Positions 27,243 through 35,429 of a stretch of DNA of 64,000 nt are shown piece after piece. Position numbers and translations under genes: made by a program. A model generated the notes under the pieces. It saw only the letters and a list, made by a program, of their open reading frames with translations, searched no databases and had not been told where the DNA came from. Where the stretch lies: the NCBI GenBank assembly GCA_965279315.1, contig OZ257145.1, positions 2,418,001-2,482,000 on the forward strand. The letters are read 5' to 3'. Every line of letters begins with the position of its first letter. Position 1 is the stretch's first letter. The stretch is from JAPWJZ01 sp965279315. GTDB lineage: Bacteria; Pseudomonadota; Alphaproteobacteria; Micavibrionales; UBA2020.

Positions 27243-28438
27243 GACAACTCCTTCAGCGTTTTTTCGATGATCGCGACGGCTTCGTCGACTTGGGCTTCGG
27301 TCACGATCAGCGGCGGTGTCAGGCGCAATGTCGCCTCGCCTGCCTGTGTTGCCAATAGCCCGTTATCCTGCAATGCGCGCGGCAATTTTTTGATATCAAC
27401 GGTCGTATCGATGCCGATCATCAGACCAAGGCCACGGATATCGGTGATCTTGTTTGAACGGCGCTGCAAATCTTCCAGCTTGGTCCGGAAATATTCGCCG
27501 GTTTTGGCGACCCGTTCCACAAAGCCGGGGGAAATGATTTCTCGCAATACAGCGCCGGCGACTGCCGTTGCCAGCGGGTTGCCGGCATAGGTGCTGCCAT
27601 GCGACCCGACCGTCAAAGCCTGCGCAAACACTTTTTTCGCGGCCATCGCGCCGATAGGGAAACCGCCGCCCATGCCCTTGGCGAAGGCGGCGATATCGGG
27701 TTCCATGCCCATATGGTCGTATGCGAACATCTTGCCGGTGCGGCCCATGCCGGTCTGGACTTCGTCAAACACCAGCACGATTTTGTTTTCGTCGCAAATC
27801 TTGCGCAGCCCCTGCATGAATTCGGGGGTTGCGGCGATGATGCCGCCCTCGCCCTGCACGGGTTCGATGAAAATGGCACAGACATTTGGCGTGACAAGTT
27901 TTTGCACGGATTCAAGGTTGTTGAATTCCGCGAAATGCACGCCCGGCACATAGGGTGCAAAGTAAGGCTGCGTATTGCGTTTTTCGGTCAGGCTGCCGGC
28001 GCCATAGCTGCGGCCGTGAAAGCTTTTGTGAAACGTGATGATGTCGCTGCATTCTTTTGACTTGTTGTCATACGCCCATTTGCGGACGGTCTTGATGCAG
28101 GCCTCGATTGCTTCGGTGCCGCTATTGGTGAAGAAAATCTGGTCAAAGCAGCTGTTATCGACCAGCAGGCGCGCGCAATCCAGTTTCGCCTTGGTCACGA
28201 AGGACGGCGGCGCGACCATCAACTGCGCGGCTTGTTCCTGCAGCACCTTCAGCATGACGGGCGCGGCATGGCCGAGCGATGCGACGGCGATACCGGCTGC
28301 GAAATCGAGGTATTTCTTGCCTTCGACATCATACACATAGCACCCCTCGCCACGTTCCAGCATGATCGGCTGGGTGGCGTAGGTGTTGACGAGCAGTTCC
28401 TTGCTTTCGTCCAGTAGCGCTTGGGTATTGCCGGTCAT
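27239..28438 (-). CDS. argD: Acetylornithine aminotransferase
   Basis: This class III PLP enzyme converts N-acetylglutamate semialdehyde to N-acetylornithine. Expected elements are present: YLDFAAGIAVASLGH, FTNSGTEAIEACIK, HGRSYGAGSLT, VFDEVQTGMGRTG, and the PLP lysine in FAKGMGGGFPIGAM, with GSHGSTYAGNPLA near the C-terminal third. At 399 residues it is standard. Four-base ATGA overlaps link it to argB upstream and argF downstream. Confidence 0.94.
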   Translation of the reverse strand: MTGNTQALLDESKELLVNTYATQPIMLERGEGCYVYDVEGKKYLDFAAGIAVASLGHAAPVMLKVLQEQAAQLMVAPPSFVTKAKLDCARLLVDNSCFDQIFFTNSGTEAIEACIKTVRKWAYDNKSKECSDIITFHKSFHGRSYGAGSLTEKRNTQPYFAPYVPGVHFAEFNNLESVQKLVTPNVCAIFIEPVQGEGGIIAATPEFMQGLRKICDENKIVLVFDEVQTGMGRTGKMFAYDHMGMEPDIAAFAKGMGGGFPIGAMAAKKVFAQALTVGSHGSTYAGNPLATAVAGAVLREIISPGFVERVAKTGEYFRTKLEDLQRRSNKITDIRGLGLMIGIDTTVDIKKLPRALQDNGLLATQAGEATLRLTPPLIVTEAQVDEAVAIIEKTLKELS

Positions 28439-29361
28439 TTCGCCCTCTTGCGGCGTTTGGTGTGACGTTCCAACGCCTTTTGCGTTTCAATTTCGCGGGA
28501 ATAGATGGCCGTTTCGTCTTCCTTGACCAGCATGGTGCCGAGGCCTTCGGATTCGTAAATTTCGTTGCGCAGCGCGTTTTTGCGCAGGCCGTTGATCAGG
28601 TGAATCCGGCGAACACCGCTTTTCAGCGCATCGACGCAATTATCGAGCTTCACGCGCATACCGTCGGTCACATGGCCCGCCTTGATGAGCGCCTTGACTT
28701 CTTTCGGCGTCAGCAGTGGCTCGACCTTGCCCTTCACCATCACGCCGTCCACATCGGACAGGAAAATCAGCTTGTCGGCCTTGATGCCCGTCGCAAGCGC
28801 GGAGGCGACAGTGTCGGCGTTAATATTGAGCGCCTGACCGTCCGCCATCATGCCGATGCAGGAACAGGCGACGAAATTGGTGATCTTGAAATGGCGGAGG
28901 ATCGGCTCGGCCTCCACATCCTTGATGTCGCCGACGAAACCGAAATCGACGGGCTTGGCGGGGCGTTTTTCAACATCCATCCAATCGGCGGGAACAGAAC
29001 CAAGGCAGATGCCGCGCAGGTTGTTGCGCGCCATGCTGCCCGCGATGTTCATCGACAGCATGCCGCCGACGACTTCCTGAATGACGCCAAGCGTCGGCGC
29101 ATCGGTCACACGGCGGCCGCCGATTTTCCTGACTTCGATCTTGCGGCTTTTCAGGCGCTCATCGACGGCGCGGCCATGGCCATACACCAGCAACACCTTG
29201 ATGCCGCGCAGGGTCAGGTCGCGGATGTTGGAGATCAGGTTGTCGAGCGCCTTGCGGTCCTCGATGATCTTGCCGCCCGCCTTCACGATGAAGATATTGT
29301 CCTTGAAACGGCCTTCGTAAAAGGCCTCGATCAGGAAATTGGGAATGGATCTTTTTTTCAT
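28435..29361 (-). CDS. argB: Acetylglutamate kinase, divergent
   Basis: This amino-acid kinase phosphorylates N-acetylglutamate. The phosphate loop FIVKAGGKI, GRRVTDAPTL, DFGFVGDI and NINADTVASALA are all present. The glycine-rich substrate loop, normally VVVHGGGPQI, reads LLVYGHGRAVDERL instead. The start at 29361 (MKKRSIPNFLIEAF) follows CAGGT; a longer frame to 29418 would overlap argC. The C-terminus has a basic tail (KRRKR) absent from the textbook enzyme. It lies 10 bases after argC and overlaps argD by four. The altered loop may mean a changed substrate or changed regulation by arginine. Confidence 0.87.
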   Translation of the reverse strand: MKKRSIPNFLIEAFYEGRFKDNIFIVKAGGKIIEDRKALDNLISNIRDLTLRGIKVLLVYGHGRAVDERLKSRKIEVRKIGGRRVTDAPTLGVIQEVVGGMLSMNIAGSMARNNLRGICLGSVPADWMDVEKRPAKPVDFGFVGDIKDVEAEPILRHFKITNFVACSCIGMMADGQALNINADTVASALATGIKADKLIFLSDVDGVMVKGKVEPLLTPKEVKALIKAGHVTDGMRVKLDNCVDALKSGVRRIHLINGLRKNALRNEIYESEGLGTMLVKEDETAIYSREIETQKALERHTKRRKRAK

Positions 29362-29371
29362 GATTGACCTG

Positions 29372-30364
29372 TCAGGGATATAGGGGGGCAAGGTTGAAAA
29401 GGCCTGCGGTTTCGGCAAGGCCGAACATCAGGTTCATATTCTGAACGGCGCTGCCGCCCGCGCCTTTCACAAGGTTATCAATCGCGCCTTGCGCCAGCAC
29501 ACGGCCGCCGGTGCCGGTTTCAAAGCTGAGATCGGCGAAGTTGGAGCCGACGATACCCGCCAGTTCGACATTTTTCTGGATGCGCACAAACGGGCAGTCT
29601 TTGTACGCCGTCGCCGGATCGGCAACCTCGCCTGTCAGCGTGATAAACGCCTGTGCGAAAATGCCGCGCGTGAACGGTCCGGAGGTGGGCACGAAGTTTA
29701 GTTTCGCTGCGTCAATGCCGCCCGCCCGGATGATTTCGGGAATATGGCGGTGCTTGTTGACGTTGTAACTTTTCATGTTGTGGTTGCGCACGGGATGATG
29801 CGTGCCATCAACCGGCGTTTTGCCCGCGCCGCTGGAGCCGGTGACCGCGAAAATATCGGCCTGCGCGATTTTGCCCTTGAACGGGTGCAGCAGCAGCTGG
29901 CTGACAAGCGCGAAACAGCCGGGATTCGCGACGCTTTGCGCTTTGGCGATTTTGTCGCGGCCGACCGTTTCGGGCAGGCCATAGACGAATTCCTTCAAAA
30001 GCTCGGGATATTTGTGTTCTTCGTAATAAGCGGCATAGGTGGAAGCATCATCAAGGCGGAAATCGGCGGACAGGTCGATGATCTTGACGCGGCCATGCAA
30101 CTCCGCGGCCACTTCCTGTGCGGTTTTATGCGGCAGGGCGAGGAAAACGACATCACTGCCCTTTGCAACATCGGCGGGTGCGGTATCGGTGATTTCAAGC
30201 GGCAGGTGCGCGAGGTGCGGATAGACATTGCCGATTTTCTCGCGGGGGTGCTGGCGCGAGGTCAGATACGCGATTTCAACATCCGGATGCAGCAGCAACA
30301 GGCGCAACAGGTCGATGCCCGTATAGCCCGTCACGCCGATGATGGATGCGCGGATCTTTGCCAT
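29372..30364 (-). CDS. argC: N-acetyl-gamma-glutamyl-phosphate reductase
   Basis: The enzyme reduces acetylglutamyl phosphate with NADPH to the semialdehyde. The N-terminal Rossmann fold is IIGVTGYTGIDLLRLL. The catalytic Cys is C150 in VANPGCFAL. The His-containing loop is GSSGAGKTPVDGTHHP followed by NKHRHIPEI. This GSSGAG...THHP form is closer to the ArgC/LysY type of Bacteroidetes and LysW-pathway organisms than to the standard proteobacterial one (from memory). The start is taken as ATG 30364; a GTG 15 bases upstream would overlap the P-loop gene. It begins three bases after the P-loop gene stop. Confidence 0.92.
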   Translation of the reverse strand: MAKIRASIIGVTGYTGIDLLRLLLLHPDVEIAYLTSRQHPREKIGNVYPHLAHLPLEITDTAPADVAKGSDVVFLALPHKTAQEVAAELHGRVKIIDLSADFRLDDASTYAAYYEEHKYPELLKEFVYGLPETVGRDKIAKAQSVANPGCFALVSQLLLHPFKGKIAQADIFAVTGSSGAGKTPVDGTHHPVRNHNMKSYNVNKHRHIPEIIRAGGIDAAKLNFVPTSGPFTRGIFAQAFITLTGEVADPATAYKDCPFVRIQKNVELAGIVGSNFADLSFETGTGGRVLAQGAIDNLVKGAGGSAVQNMNLMFGLAETAGLFNLAPLYP

Positions 30365-30366
30365 CG

Positions 30367-31401
30367 TCAGATTGCCCACCGTTCAATCACAAGGTCGAGC
30401 CAGTCGTTGCTGGGCGTGAAGGCGTTATAGGTGAGCACGTCGAGGTGTTCGCGGATGATCGCCTTGCCGACTTCGTTGTCGGTAATCGGGCCGCTGATGA
30501 TATCGACGGGCACGCCCATTTTGCCGCAATCCTCGACCAGCTTGATCGCACCCGCCGGGTCCCGCGCGCAGGCAAAATGCAGGCGTACGTTACGCTGGAT
30601 TTCGGGATCCTGCAGCAAGGGCAGCACGCCGTATTTGCCAATCACCCCGTCGCCCATTTCGACGACGATCGCATCAGGTTTGTCTTTGCTGAGATAATTC
30701 AGCGCGCCCTTGCCCATTTTCACGATTGTGTCGGCGGCGACATTCGCGGTGGAAGAAATTCCGGCATCGACGAAGGAAACGGATTTGTAAACGCCGTAAT
30801 CCTCCATTTTATAAAGGTCGCGCATTGCGCCGACGCCGGTCAGCTTCGCGCCCGCAAGGCGCATGCCGATACGGGTCAGGGTTTTGATGACCTGCGCGGC
30901 GACGGTCGTTTTGCCGCTATCCATGCTGCCGGCGGTGATCAGGATGATTGGAATATTGCTCCGGAGTTTGCTGGCGGGCTTGAACAATGCTGCCTGTTCG
31001 ATATTCAGCAGCTTGCCGTTGCGCGCGACACCGCCGAGGACGCGGATGCGCAAGGGCTCGCCCACTTCCTTGACGTTGGAGCTTGTGCAAATGCCCGCGA
31101 TGCCGCCGAAATTGAGCAGGTTGATGACGTCATCGGTTTTCAGGGTGCGCGGCAGATGGCCGACGAAGCCCTTCAACGCCATGCGTTCACCGAGCGCGAC
31201 CGCGATGATGTCGTCTTTTTTCAGTTTCGACATGCGGCCTGTGGGCAGCTCGATCTCGTCATAGGTGGTTTTATCGTGCAGCACTTGCGCCGCCAGAACC
31301 GTACCCTGTTTGGTGCTCAGGTCATCCGTCAGGTCTTCGTAATAGTCCAGCTTCAGGTTCTTGGTGACGGAGCTGATTTTATCGAATTCGACTCTTCTCA
31401 T
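30367..31401 (-). CDS. Uncharacterised P-loop protein embedded in the arginine operon (DUF1611/CobB-like)
   Basis: No named family fits with confidence. Residues 1-140 form a beta-rich domain with two repeat-like segments (GTVLAAQVLHDKTTYDEIEL; VALGERMALKGFVGHLP then LLNFGGIAGICTSS). A Walker A motif GSMDSGKTT is at 158-166, followed by AKLTGVG (186-191), SFVDAGISST (209-218) and VVEMGDGVIG (246-255), the layout of dethiobiotin-synthetase/CobB-like P-loop enzymes and of the DUF1611 C-terminal domain. Its ATG overlaps the argH stop (ATGA) and argC starts three bases after its stop, so its product is tied in amount to arginine enzymes. A role in making or handling N-acetylglutamate is possible but is inference. 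Confidence 0.8.
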   Translation of the reverse strand: MRRVEFDKISSVTKNLKLDYYEDLTDDLSTKQGTVLAAQVLHDKTTYDEIELPTGRMSKLKKDDIIAVALGERMALKGFVGHLPRTLKTDDVINLLNFGGIAGICTSSNVKEVGEPLRIRVLGGVARNGKLLNIEQAALFKPASKLRSNIPIILITAGSMDSGKTTVAAQVIKTLTRIGMRLAGAKLTGVGAMRDLYKMEDYGVYKSVSFVDAGISSTANVAADTIVKMGKGALNYLSKDKPDAIVVEMGDGVIGKYGVLPLLQDPEIQRNVRLHFACARDPAGAIKLVEDCGKMGVPVDIISGPITDNEVGKAIIREHLDVLTYNAFTPSNDWLDLVIERWAI

Positions 31402-32711
31402 TTTTGCTCCGATATACGGATGAAGTTGAACACATCTTGCGTGATGCGCGGTTCGGCCTGCTGCATGTCGGCGAGCGACATTTCATCGAGACGCTGGCCT
31501 TTTTTCTCCGCCATCGCCACGATCTGACCGGTGACATGATGCGCCTGACGGAATGGTACATCGAGGTTCTTGACCAGCCAGTCGGCAAGATAGGTCGCCG
31601 TCGAATAGCCGCTGCCCGCATCGGCAAGCATCTTTTCCTTGTTTACGTTCATGTCGCCGATCATGCCGGCGGATGCGCGCAGGCAGAGAATAAGCGCGTC
31701 ATACGACTCGAACACGCCGGCCTTGTCTTCCTGCATATCCTTGTTGTATGTCAGCGGCAGCGCCTTCATAACCATCAGGAGCTGCACAAGGTTCCCGGCG
31801 ATGCGTCCCGATTTTGCGCGCACGAGTTCGGCGGCGTCGGGATTTTTCTTTTGCGGCATGATCGAACTGCCGGTCGTAAATTTATCGCCAAGGCGGATGA
31901 AATTGAATTGCGTGGTTGACCAGATGATCAATTCTTCGGCAAGGCGCGACAGGTGGATGCTGCAAATGCTGGCCGCCGACAGGAACTCCAGCAGGAAATC
32001 CCGTGCCGACACGGCATCCATCGTGTTGCGCACCGGCTGGCGGAAACCGAGTGCCTTTGCCGTCATGTTCCGGTCGATATCGTGGCGCGTACCCGCAAGC
32101 GCACAAGCGCCAAGCGGGCTTTCGTTCATGCGTTCAAGGCAATCGGCAAAACGTGATTTGTCGCGCGCCATCATGTCGCTGTAGGCCTGCAGATGCAGCC
32201 CGAGCGTCACCGGCTGGGCTATTTGCAGATGCGTGAATCCGGGCATGACTGTTTTTTCGTGCGCTTTGGACTGCACATCCAAAACCGCCTGAAACGCGCC
32301 GATTTCGGTGATGACGGACGCAATTGCTTCCTTGACCCACAACCGCATATCGGTTGCGACCTGGTCGTTGCGGGAACGGGCGGTATGCAGCTTGCCCGCC
32401 ACATCGCCGATCAGATCCTTGAGGCGGGATTCGATGTTCATGTGGATGTCTTCGAGTGCCGTGCTGAACACGAACTGGCCACTTTCGATCTCGGCCTGTA
32501 TCGCGCGCAGGCCGTCCTGAATTTTTTTGCCCTCGTCAGGTTTCAGGATTTTCTGTGCGACCAGCATTTCGCAATGCGCAATCGACCCCTGGATGTCCTG
32601 CCTGTAAAGGCGTTTGTCGACATCTATGGATGCGTTGATCTGCACCATCACGTCGCTGGGCGCCTCCCCGAAGCGTCCGCCCCACATCTGGTTGGGTTTG
32701 CTGGCGGTCAT
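31398..32711 (-). CDS. argH: Argininosuccinate lyase
   Basis: This tetrameric enzyme of the fumarase superfamily splits argininosuccinate into arginine and fumarate. The opening MWGGRFGEAPSDV, the HTARSRNDQVATDMR segment, PGFTHLQIAQPVTLG with the catalytic His, and the signature loop GSSIMPQKKNPD are all present. At 437 residues it is slightly short but typical. ATGA overlaps join it to argG upstream and the P-loop gene downstream. Confidence 0.95.
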   Translation of the reverse strand: MTASKPNQMWGGRFGEAPSDVMVQINASIDVDKRLYRQDIQGSIAHCEMLVAQKILKPDEGKKIQDGLRAIQAEIESGQFVFSTALEDIHMNIESRLKDLIGDVAGKLHTARSRNDQVATDMRLWVKEAIASVITEIGAFQAVLDVQSKAHEKTVMPGFTHLQIAQPVTLGLHLQAYSDMMARDKSRFADCLERMNESPLGACALAGTRHDIDRNMTAKALGFRQPVRNTMDAVSARDFLLEFLSAASICSIHLSRLAEELIIWSTTQFNFIRLGDKFTTGSSIMPQKKNPDAAELVRAKSGRIAGNLVQLLMVMKALPLTYNKDMQEDKAGVFESYDALILCLRASAGMIGDMNVNKEKMLADAGSGYSTATYLADWLVKNLDVPFRQAHHVTGQIVAMAEKKGQRLDEMSLADMQQAEPRITQDVFNFIRISEQK

Positions 32712-33943
32712 GCCTTTTTCGCGCCTTTTTTCAGGCGGAAGTCGGCTTCGAGGCGCATCGCGTTGATCTTGATGAAGCCCTCGGAATGCTGCTGGTTAAA
32801 GCCGCCCTCCTCGTCCATCGACGACAGGTTCATGTTATAAAGGCTCTTGCCGCTGCTACGTGCGGCGGCATAGGCGGCGCCCTTCAGCAGTTTCATCGTG
32901 ACGGTGCCTTCGACGTTTTCCTGGCTCTTGCGGATCGAATTCATCAGGAAATCCATTTCGGGGGAGAACCAGAAGCCGTTATAGATCAGCTCCGCCACCT
33001 TCAGCGACAGCGTGTCGCGGATTTTCATGACTTCACGGTCCATCGTGATGCCTTCGAGGTCGCGGTGGGCGTTCAGCAGGATCGTGCCGCCCGGCGTTTC
33101 GTACACACCGCGCGATTTGATGCCGACAAAACGGTTTTCAACCATGTCGAGGCGGCCAATGCCGTGTTTGCTGCCAAGTGCGTTCAGGTATTGAAACAGC
33201 GCGAGCGGTTCGGTTTTGGTCGTGCCGTCCGTCTTGTTTTCAACCTTCACCGGCATGCCGTTCTTGAACGTCAATTCGATGATATCGGCTTTGTCGGGCG
33301 CTGTTTCCAGCGAAGCGGTGCGGGAATAGACCTCTTCTGGGCAGATCGCGGCGGGGTCTTCCAAAATGCCGGCCTCGTGCGAGATGTGCAGGAGGTTTTC
33401 GTCTTCGGAATAGGATTTTTTCTTGGTCGCCGTCACGGGAATGCCGTGCAGGTCGGCATAGGCCAGCATGTCGGAGCGGCCCTGAAACTTGTCGAGGAAC
33501 GAACGCATTTTCCAGGGAGCCAGCACCTTGATGCCCGGGTTCAGCGCGAAATAGCCAAGTTCAAAACGCACCTGGTCATTGCCCTTGCCGGTTGCGCCGT
33601 GGCCGACAAAATCTGCGCCTTCTTTTTCGGCGATTTCGATCTGGCGTTTCGCGATCAGCGGACGCGCCAGCGAAGTGCCGAGCAGATAGCGGCCTTCATA
33701 AACGGCATTGGCCGAAAATGCGGGGTAAATGAAATCGGTGACGAATTCTGCTTTCAGGTCTTCGATATAAACCTTGGACGCGCCGACTTTCAGCGCCTTT
33801 TCCTTGGCGGCGTTGAAATCTTCCTGCTGGCCGACATCGGCCAGATAGGCGACGACTTCATAGCCCTGTTCCAGCATCCATTTCAGGATGACTGACGTAT
33901 CCAGGCCGCCCGAATAGGCCAAAACGACTTTCTTTTTGCTCAT
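32708..33943 (-). CDS. argG: Argininosuccinate synthase
   Basis: This first gene of the operon joins citrulline and aspartate using ATP. The PP-loop SGGLDTS is at residues 11-17, with GHGATGKGNDQVRFELGYFA, YSEDENLLHISHE and GIKSRGVYETPGG following the family order. At 411 residues it is standard. Translation of all seven genes is linked by overlaps or gaps under 11 bases, so one message from upstream of 33943 should serve the set. Confidence 0.96.
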   Translation of the reverse strand: MSKKKVVLAYSGGLDTSVILKWMLEQGYEVVAYLADVGQQEDFNAAKEKALKVGASKVYIEDLKAEFVTDFIYPAFSANAVYEGRYLLGTSLARPLIAKRQIEIAEKEGADFVGHGATGKGNDQVRFELGYFALNPGIKVLAPWKMRSFLDKFQGRSDMLAYADLHGIPVTATKKKSYSEDENLLHISHEAGILEDPAAICPEEVYSRTASLETAPDKADIIELTFKNGMPVKVENKTDGTTKTEPLALFQYLNALGSKHGIGRLDMVENRFVGIKSRGVYETPGGTILLNAHRDLEGITMDREVMKIRDTLSLKVAELIYNGFWFSPEMDFLMNSIRKSQENVEGTVTMKLLKGAAYAAARSSGKSLYNMNLSSMDEEGGFNQQHSEGFIKINAMRLEADFRLKKGAKKA

Positions 33944-34013
33944 TGTGACACCCTTTTTTCCGAATCAACGGTCGCTGCCGTCAGTGATAAAAAATATAGG
34001 GATATGGCTGGCA

Positions 34014-34019
34014 ATTATA
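34014..34019 (-). promoter_or_regulatory. Candidate -10 box for the arginine operon
   Basis: A perfect TATAAT lies on the minus strand, 71 bases upstream of the argG start, within the gap 33944-34112. No convincing -35 box was found at the usual distance (the sequence there is GC-rich), so an activator or another -10 is possible. No ARG-box-like repeat was recognised. Confidence 0.35.
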
Positions 34020-34112
34020 GTTGTTTTTCAGCCACGCCCTGCCGGGCGAAACGGCGAGAATTCCGGCCCGTTCCACAGCAGGGGTTATTTATCATATTAC
34101 GGGGATTTTGGG

Positions 34113-35366
34113 CTATGGCAGGCTGGTGGGAACTCCGAAAAACTCCAGCTGCCATTTCACTTCGTCTTCGGTCAGCGGGTAATCCGTCCCCTGCTTGGCG
34201 TACATGATTTCCTTGACGGGAACCTTGGCCAGATAACGCTGCACATCGACCGCCATGCGCACCGGCAGGTTGGCCTTGCGGCAGAACGCGATCACCGGTT
34301 TGGGCTTGCGCGTCTCGATCATGCGGCGCAGCACTTGCGGATGGATGGCGGACAGGTAGGCGATCGCCAGCGTCGCGAATTCGGCGTCATGCCACATCAT
34401 GGCATCCTGAATGGCTTCGGGCGTCAGGCGTTTTTCGCGGGCGTAACGCTCGACACGCGCTGCCGCTTCCTCGGTCGCTGTTTCGCTGCTGAAGGCGATG
34501 CGGCGTTTTACGATATCGGCAACGGCCTGACGCGTTTCGGGGTCGAAATCACTGCGTTTTTCAAGGACGCTCAGGATGGCTTTATCAACAAAGCCGGACA
34601 GGCGATGCGCCAGTTGCGCGGAAAGTTCGCGCCGGAGCGCGATCGGCCTGTGCCATTCGGGGTATTCCCGTGCGCGTTCGATGATTTCGGACAGTTTTTC
34701 CGGTTCGATAACCGCAACGGGGTTTTTCAGCAACGTGCTGATGGCGGGAATATCGTTGATGTCGATGATCGCATTTGCCAGCGTTTCGTTGATATATTTA
34801 CGCTCCGCAATCGTGTTCACGACCCATGATGCGGGGTGGTTGGACAGAATATCCAGCAATTCCTCATCCGCCAATGCCACACAAAAACGCAGGATCGGCT
34901 CGGCCACTTCGCGCTCCACGTCGCGGGCAAGGAGGGCGACGATATCGGGTGGCGCCTTGGCGTAATCTCGGAGCGCATCAGACAACGCCTTGCGCACTTG
35001 TGTCACTTCGTCCTGCACCAGCGTGCCGAGGGCCTGCACCGCAAAACCGTACAATTGGGCGTGTTCGGGACCGGTCAGGGATGGCAACAACCCCGCGACG
35101 CGCGACGCCAGCGCAAGGCGCACATCGGCGTTTTTGTCCCTGGCGATAATGCTGGCGGCATGGACGGGGGTGGATTTATTGCCGGCAACCGCGCCGCGTA
35201 CGTCGTCGCTCTGGTTGCTGGCCAGCAGATAAAGAATTTCGGGCAGGGTTTTTTCGCTGCGGGCAAGCTCGAGCAACTGCTGCGGCTCACCGCTGTCCAG
35301 TTTGCGCTTTTGCACCTCGTAGCTGACCGGTTCGTCAGCGAAGATTTTCTTTAAGAAACCCAGCAT
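34113..35366 (-). CDS. DUF2336 domain protein (alphaproteobacterial HEAT-like)
   Basis: This 417-residue all-helical protein has repeated helix pairs such as ARDKNADVRLALASRVAGLLP and DEVTQVRKALSDALRDYAKAP typical of HEAT-like arrays, followed by the DUF2336 core (EPILRFCVALADEELLDILSNHP, then VVNTIAERKYINETLANAIID). Such proteins are widespread in Alphaproteobacteria; some have been tied to envelope stress or regulation, but the function here is unknown. It is transcribed toward the arg operon; the 169-base gap and the TATAAT in it suggest a separate transcript. Confidence 0.85.
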   Translation of the reverse strand: MLGFLKKIFADEPVSYEVQKRKLDSGEPQQLLELARSEKTLPEILYLLASNQSDDVRGAVAGNKSTPVHAASIIARDKNADVRLALASRVAGLLPSLTGPEHAQLYGFAVQALGTLVQDEVTQVRKALSDALRDYAKAPPDIVALLARDVEREVAEPILRFCVALADEELLDILSNHPASWVVNTIAERKYINETLANAIIDINDIPAISTLLKNPVAVIEPEKLSEIIERAREYPEWHRPIALRRELSAQLAHRLSGFVDKAILSVLEKRSDFDPETRQAVADIVKRRIAFSSETATEEAAARVERYAREKRLTPEAIQDAMMWHDAEFATLAIAYLSAIHPQVLRRMIETRKPKPVIAFCRKANLPVRMAVDVQRYLAKVPVKEIMYAKQGTDYPLTEDEVKWQLEFFGVPTSLP

Positions 35367-35429
35367 TCACAAGCCCTTGATGTCTATTCATACTACAAGC
35401 GAATGATTAACAAACCGTAACGGGCAAAA

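Noticed and set aside
30346..31527. 393-codon plus-strand frame opposite the P-loop and argH genes
   Set aside because: Antisense shadow of conserved genes; no ribosome site and no conserved motif.
26346..33943. LysW-dependent arginine/lysine pathway
   Set aside because: No small LysW-type carrier gene and no LysX/ArgX ligase is present in or near the operon; argB and argC motifs alone are not enough.
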